From assembly GCA_016788865.1 (NCBI GenBank), contig JAEUSB010000059.1, positions 124,001 to 188,000 of the forward strand: a DNA stretch of 64,000 bases, given 5' to 3'. Below the pieces are notes generated by a model. The model ran no database searches and was not told where the DNA came from. It saw only the letters and a list, made by a program, of their open reading frames with translations. Shown piece by piece: positions 63,801 to 64,000 of this stretch. How positions within the stretch are numbered: position 1 is the stretch's first letter; each line of letters opens with the position of its first letter. Source of the DNA: Leptospirales bacterium (GTDB lineage: Bacteria; Spirochaetota; Leptospiria; Leptospirales; Leptonemataceae). Made by a program: the position numbers and the translations under genes.

Positions 63801-63979
63801 CAGAGGCGCGCAATTCCGAGGGTGCCCTCTACGGAGAGGAGAGGCTTGCTGCATTCCTTCAGCAGGCCAACACGGACACAGCGCACGACATAAGCAACGC
63901 ATTGGAGACGGAGATCCTGAGCTGGTCCGGTGGTTTGCTCGACGATGACATGGCTTTTGTGGTGCTCCAGGTCGACTGA
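60830..63979 (+). CDS. 7TMR-DISM histidine kinase fused to REC and SpoIIE-type PP2C phosphatase
   Basis: 1049 residues. Signal peptide, an external jelly-roll DISM domain (about 60-180), seven TM helices (about 185-400), HisKA with FIGTISHEIRTPLNGIVG (His429), HATPase (SFRQADSSVSRPYGGAGLGL), REC with acceptor Asp732 (VILDVMMPKMSG) and a PP2C domain (RDIQHAVLPRQ, then VGGDFYDF near 851, MADVSGHGVPAAL and a final DDDMAFVVL). All catalytic motifs look intact, so one chain can sense, phosphorylate itself, receive phosphate and dephosphorylate a Ser/Thr target. Its stop lies just before the window end. Target unknown; the RsbW/STAS proteins of this window are candidates. Confidence 0.95.
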   Translation: MRLFVAFMVLIAGAPLQAQLPVELSKLHWFARPGFNPGDESGFDAGPTTRPAGAFPVSMFTLFPTPSTGKTQHYAMSASFELEPADLSSAEPAGIFIRGIGDNYRLYLNGKLIRDEIHLDANGAIAVRKTAMGITIPISMGALRAGKNTIVFHLVGTANAGSQANPAVPGLFFSKDYSLDLLSSINRHYSEQLDLCLLSVYLFFGFYHLLIYFRRMSEVYNAYFSLFAIALAVYGFARSYTIYHYVNDSSWVTRLENVSVSLLIPLFLLFMHSYFFPQEKRETALVVIAGFNLICSLVFLILPFELIAFLAVTWKYAALPAILIYGPYLIYQAIVKNARDARVLAVGLILFVLTAVFDLLRDTLKLFAMEPLFPYAFFAFVLSIAGILANRFMMVYNETDRLNAQLELKNESLRELDRVKDEFIGTISHEIRTPLNGIVGLAEALAADPTRNTDPDSRRALTLISDGGRRLSRLVGDLIEFVQLRNHELKIHPVPINLSECVDIVISLTAPLLGQKPVKIHNEIPPNLSPVMADPDRLQQILFNLVWNAIKFTEAGTVTIRAIHGGRRAGEPVEIQIEDTGIGVPLEKQDLIFESFRQADSSVSRPYGGAGLGLSITRYLVELHGGTIRLESNPGSGSLFSFTLPGAFDQATAPVERRNADSFAPSVPALEKRYDVHPRMPSRILAVDDEPTNLEVLQNQLRLDGYDVIVASSGEEAMAIINSNAPDLVILDVMMPKMSGYHVCEEIRKSFSIHELPILLITARNQLTDLLKGFDAGANDYLTKPFEFRELSARARNLLLVKHASREKENLTALEKELSIARDIQHAVLPRQAPKLDGLKIAARYRPRESVGGDFYDFSVSDRSLRLIMADVSGHGVPAALIAAMIKIAFAQQKNVEDPSLVLAGLNRALWGNLDRHFVTAVMLQINLDSMQLEFACAGHPPLLHSSPRTPPQFHSARGRIIGLFPDTGYAPGSLKLHSGDRVVVYTDGLTEARNSEGALYGEERLAAFLQQANTDTAHDISNALETEILSWSGGLLDDDMAFVVLQVD

Positions 63980-64000
63980 GATATTTCCATTGGAACGAGC

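Noticed and set aside
1..64000. tRNA, rRNA, insertion sequences, prophage or integrase genes
   Set aside because: None was recognised on either strand by eye; a tRNA scan would be needed to be sure about short RNAs.

Overview
The window looks like chromosomal DNA of a spirochaete, most likely a Leptospira/Leptonema/Turneriella-type organism (Leptospirales). This is an inference from gene content, not from a marker gene, because no rRNA or tRNA is visible. The clues are many large membrane signalling proteins (a 7TM-DISM-like adenylate cyclase, two SpoIIE-type PP2C phosphatases, a multi-TM chemotaxis receptor), loose spirochaete-style lipoboxes, MoxR/DUF58 genes and several housekeeping genes in mixed company. 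Base composition looks near 50% G+C. Coding density is high, and no phage, insertion sequence or CRISPR array was seen.

Layout: 1-4.7 kb holds a 5'-truncated adenylate cyclase and a rhodanese / siroheme sulfite-nitrite reductase (with C-terminal HEPN domain) / unknown-protein operon. 4.7-8.6 kb holds a chemotaxis receptor and an exported RoxA-like dihaem cytochrome. 8.8-11.8 kb holds a PAS histidine kinase with a REC-STAS response protein, facing a dihaem lipoprotein. 11.8-18.4 kb holds an MDR oxidoreductase and a divergent signalling operon: CheY-like protein, membrane CheA-like kinase with an EF-hand loop, membrane RsbW-like kinase, then a FrnE/DsbA-like protein and an endonuclease III-like glycosylase. 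18.4-23.5 kb (minus strand) holds a VOC protein, a cyclophilin, a large membrane VIT-domain protein with an exosortase sorting tail, and its exosortase. 23.7-30.3 kb holds a small exported protein, a dCache-PP2C-TPR regulator, an RRM protein with a clear terminator, two lipoproteins, a DUF5683-like membrane protein and a Lys/Asp repeat protein.

30.4-38.4 kb is a long plus-strand run: DUF486, a MEST-like alpha/beta hydrolase, purD, an unknown, DUF4350-like, MoxR, DUF58 and an aldo/keto reductase. 38.4-46.2 kb holds a divergent deacetylase/DUF2079 pair, purL, a Cys-containing exported protein, a diguanylate cyclase, DoxX, SlyD and a 52-residue basic protein. 46.2-52.7 kb holds a lipoprotein and an S41 protease (divergent), a TetR regulator facing a membrane hydroxylase with a palindrome between them, a HbpS/GlcG-like protein, half of a DMT transporter and a methyltransferase. 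52.7-64 kb holds proA, an exported methyltransferase plus FGE-fold protein, a penicillin-acylase-family protein, a coupled XRE regulator plus Vps62-like protein, a VanY-like peptidase and a 1049-residue DISM-HK-REC-PP2C fusion.

The strongest theme is signalling. PP2C phosphatases (two), an RsbW-like kinase, a STAS output domain, two histidine kinases outside the fusion, a single REC protein, an adenylate cyclase and a diguanylate cyclase lie within 64 kb, but no sigma factor was found. The most promising little-described units are the dedicated exosortase/VIT-protein pair with an EpsI-like tail on the exosortase, the XRE/Vps62-like two-gene unit, the EF-hand CheA-like/RsbW-like operon, and a family of GGCGGWCC/GGACCGCC intergenic hairpins.
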